Source: JBCCTX01 sp965263105 (lineage in GTDB: Bacteria; Bacteroidota; Bacteroidia; J057). Taken from it: a stretch of DNA of 64,000 bases. Of this stretch, positions 63,443-64,000 are shown one piece after another (position 1 is the stretch's first letter; each line of letters starts with the position of its first letter). The stretch is from positions 2,418,001-2,482,000 of the forward strand of contig CBDHGL010000003.1 of assembly GCA_965263105.1 (NCBI GenBank), read 5' to 3'. Under the pieces are notes generated by a model. It saw only the letters and a list, made by a program, of their open reading frames with translations, did no database searches and had not been told where the DNA came from. Both the position numbers and the translations under genes were made by a program.

Positions 63443-64000
63443 TCAAGGCTGAAGCATTTTCAAATATCTACCGCTTACCCAGCCACGCATGCCACAGCCT
63501 TCGTGTTCGATGTTCTGGATGACCTCCACGTAGCGCCAGAACTCGTGGTGATTGAGTACGATGACCTTGGTACCCCGGTCTAGGGGACTGCCTTCCATCT
63601 GCTCGAAATCGGTTCCTGGGCCTATTCGAATGTTGAGGTCTTCAGTGGTTTCATAAAAAAACTCCGCGTCCATTTGCCTACCCATCACCATGGATCTAAA
63701 GCTGAGCAGGGGGAAGGCCGGACCGGGATCTTGCTTTCTGTGCGGGGAGATATCGTCATGGCCGATAACATCCAACAACTCGTATTTGCGGACGATCGCC
63801 GTTGCGACGCCAATGGCTGTTTCAATTTGTTTGGAAGGGAAGGTATGCCAGCCTGAAGAGGCTTGTTCGTGTTTATGGACAGCTTCTAGGATCTCATCTG
63901 TAGGATATTCTTCTCCAAACCAACTAAACCATTTGTCTTCTCTCCGATTCATTCTTCCCGCATTGTCTAATTCAATACCAATAGAGTGGCTATTCATCCC
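63443..64000 (-). CDS. N-acetylmuramoyl-L-alanine amidase with SH3-like domain, C-terminal part (runs off window)
   Basis: The N-terminus lies beyond base 64000; at least 185 residues are visible. SIGIELDNAGRM and the metal-site stretch IGHDDISPHRKQDPGPAF belong to the amidase_2 family that cuts the peptide from muramic acid in peptidoglycan. Residues after about 115 form an SH3b domain (EDLNIRIGPGTDFEQMEG, then GMRGWVSGRYLK), which binds cell wall. The first zinc histidine is outside the window. It could be a cell-wall recycling or lytic enzyme. Confidence 0.85.
   Translation of the reverse strand, partial: GMNSHSIGIELDNAGRMNRREDKWFSWFGEEYPTDEILEAVHKHEQASSGWHTFPSKQIETAIGVATAIVRKYELLDVIGHDDISPHRKQDPGPAFPLLSFRSMVMGRQMDAEFFYETTEDLNIRIGPGTDFEQMEGSPLDRGTKVIVLNHHEFWRYVEVIQNIEHEGCGMRGWVSGRYLKMLQP

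Noticed and set aside
1..64000. CRISPR arrays, rRNA genes and complete insertion sequences
   Set aside because: No regularly spaced repeats, rRNA-like sequence or transposase gene were seen.

Overview
This 64 kb window looks like chromosome from a free-living, polysaccharide-using member of the Bacteroidota (Saprospirales/Cytophagales-like). The grounds are a C-terminal type IX secretion sorting domain on a surface polysaccharide lyase, promoters of the Bacteroidota form TTG-N19-TAnnTTTG, weak or absent Shine-Dalgarno sites, DUF350 and TonB_C proteins, and housekeeping genes of Bacteroidota type (fused ThrA, stand-alone CarA, trigger factor starting at TTG). No phage, plasmid or complete insertion sequence was seen.

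Layout. 1-3.6 kb: start of an M48 peptidase, a PspC/zinc-ribbon protein, threonine aldolase, an unknown membrane protein and Hsp20. 3.6-10.9 kb: pyruvate carboxylase with a frameshifted sterol-desaturase-like gene in the same operon, a phosphodiester glycosidase-like protein, a Crp-family regulator and an outer-membrane barrel protein. 11.1-14.0 kb: AraC regulator with a small cytochrome-like protein, a DUF1772 protein and an NmrA-like protein. 14.0-19.2 kb: DUF1501 plus DUF1549/DUF1553 (PSCyt1) pair, divergent from a membrane-anchored winged-helix regulator with repeated operator-like sites between them. 19.3-24.2 kb: a secreted heparin-lyase-like protein with three F-type-lectin domains, divergent from a sulfatase. 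25.9-34.3 kb: nuoE-carA-thrA-thrB, a PLP decarboxylase and thrC. 34.3-36.3 kb: a MITE-like palindromic element, trigger factor and tRNA-Leu(UAG). 36.7-45.1 kb: RelA/SpoT followed by a three-gene conflict system. 45.2-47.2 kb: two tandem TonB_C/TPR paralogues. 47.2-54.2 kb: acyl-CoA cluster (CoA transferase, fused B12 mutase IcmF, two crotonases, a NUDT19-like NUDIX). 54.2-57.8 kb: tRNA-Leu(UAA), small secreted protein, heparinase II/III, frameshifted Uma2 nuclease. 57.8-62.5 kb: a 1.46 kaa DUF4157 polymorphic-toxin-like protein with a small acidic partner gene. 62.9-64 kb: PLDc_N membrane peptide, a small unknown and a partial amidase.

The most unusual content is the set at 39.0-45.1 kb: an EAD1-like/iSTAND-like protein, a MoxR AAA+ ATPase and a 1264-residue vWA-like protein whose usual effector position is occupied by an SGNH-hydrolase domain, followed by three tandem EAD11-like domains. 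It fits the published class of MoxR/vWA/EAD ternary conflict systems, but the effector and the triple EAD tail look uncommon. Second is the DUF4157 protein, with HELTH metallopeptidase-like motif, duplicated helical module and an AT-rich nuclease-like C-terminus, coupled to a possible immunity gene that carries an apparent one-base frameshift.

Three genes (desaturase, Uma2, candidate immunity gene) each appear broken by one base at a short homopolymer, so either assembly errors or real decay must be considered. Two dispersed intergenic repeat families and several clear terminators are also recorded.
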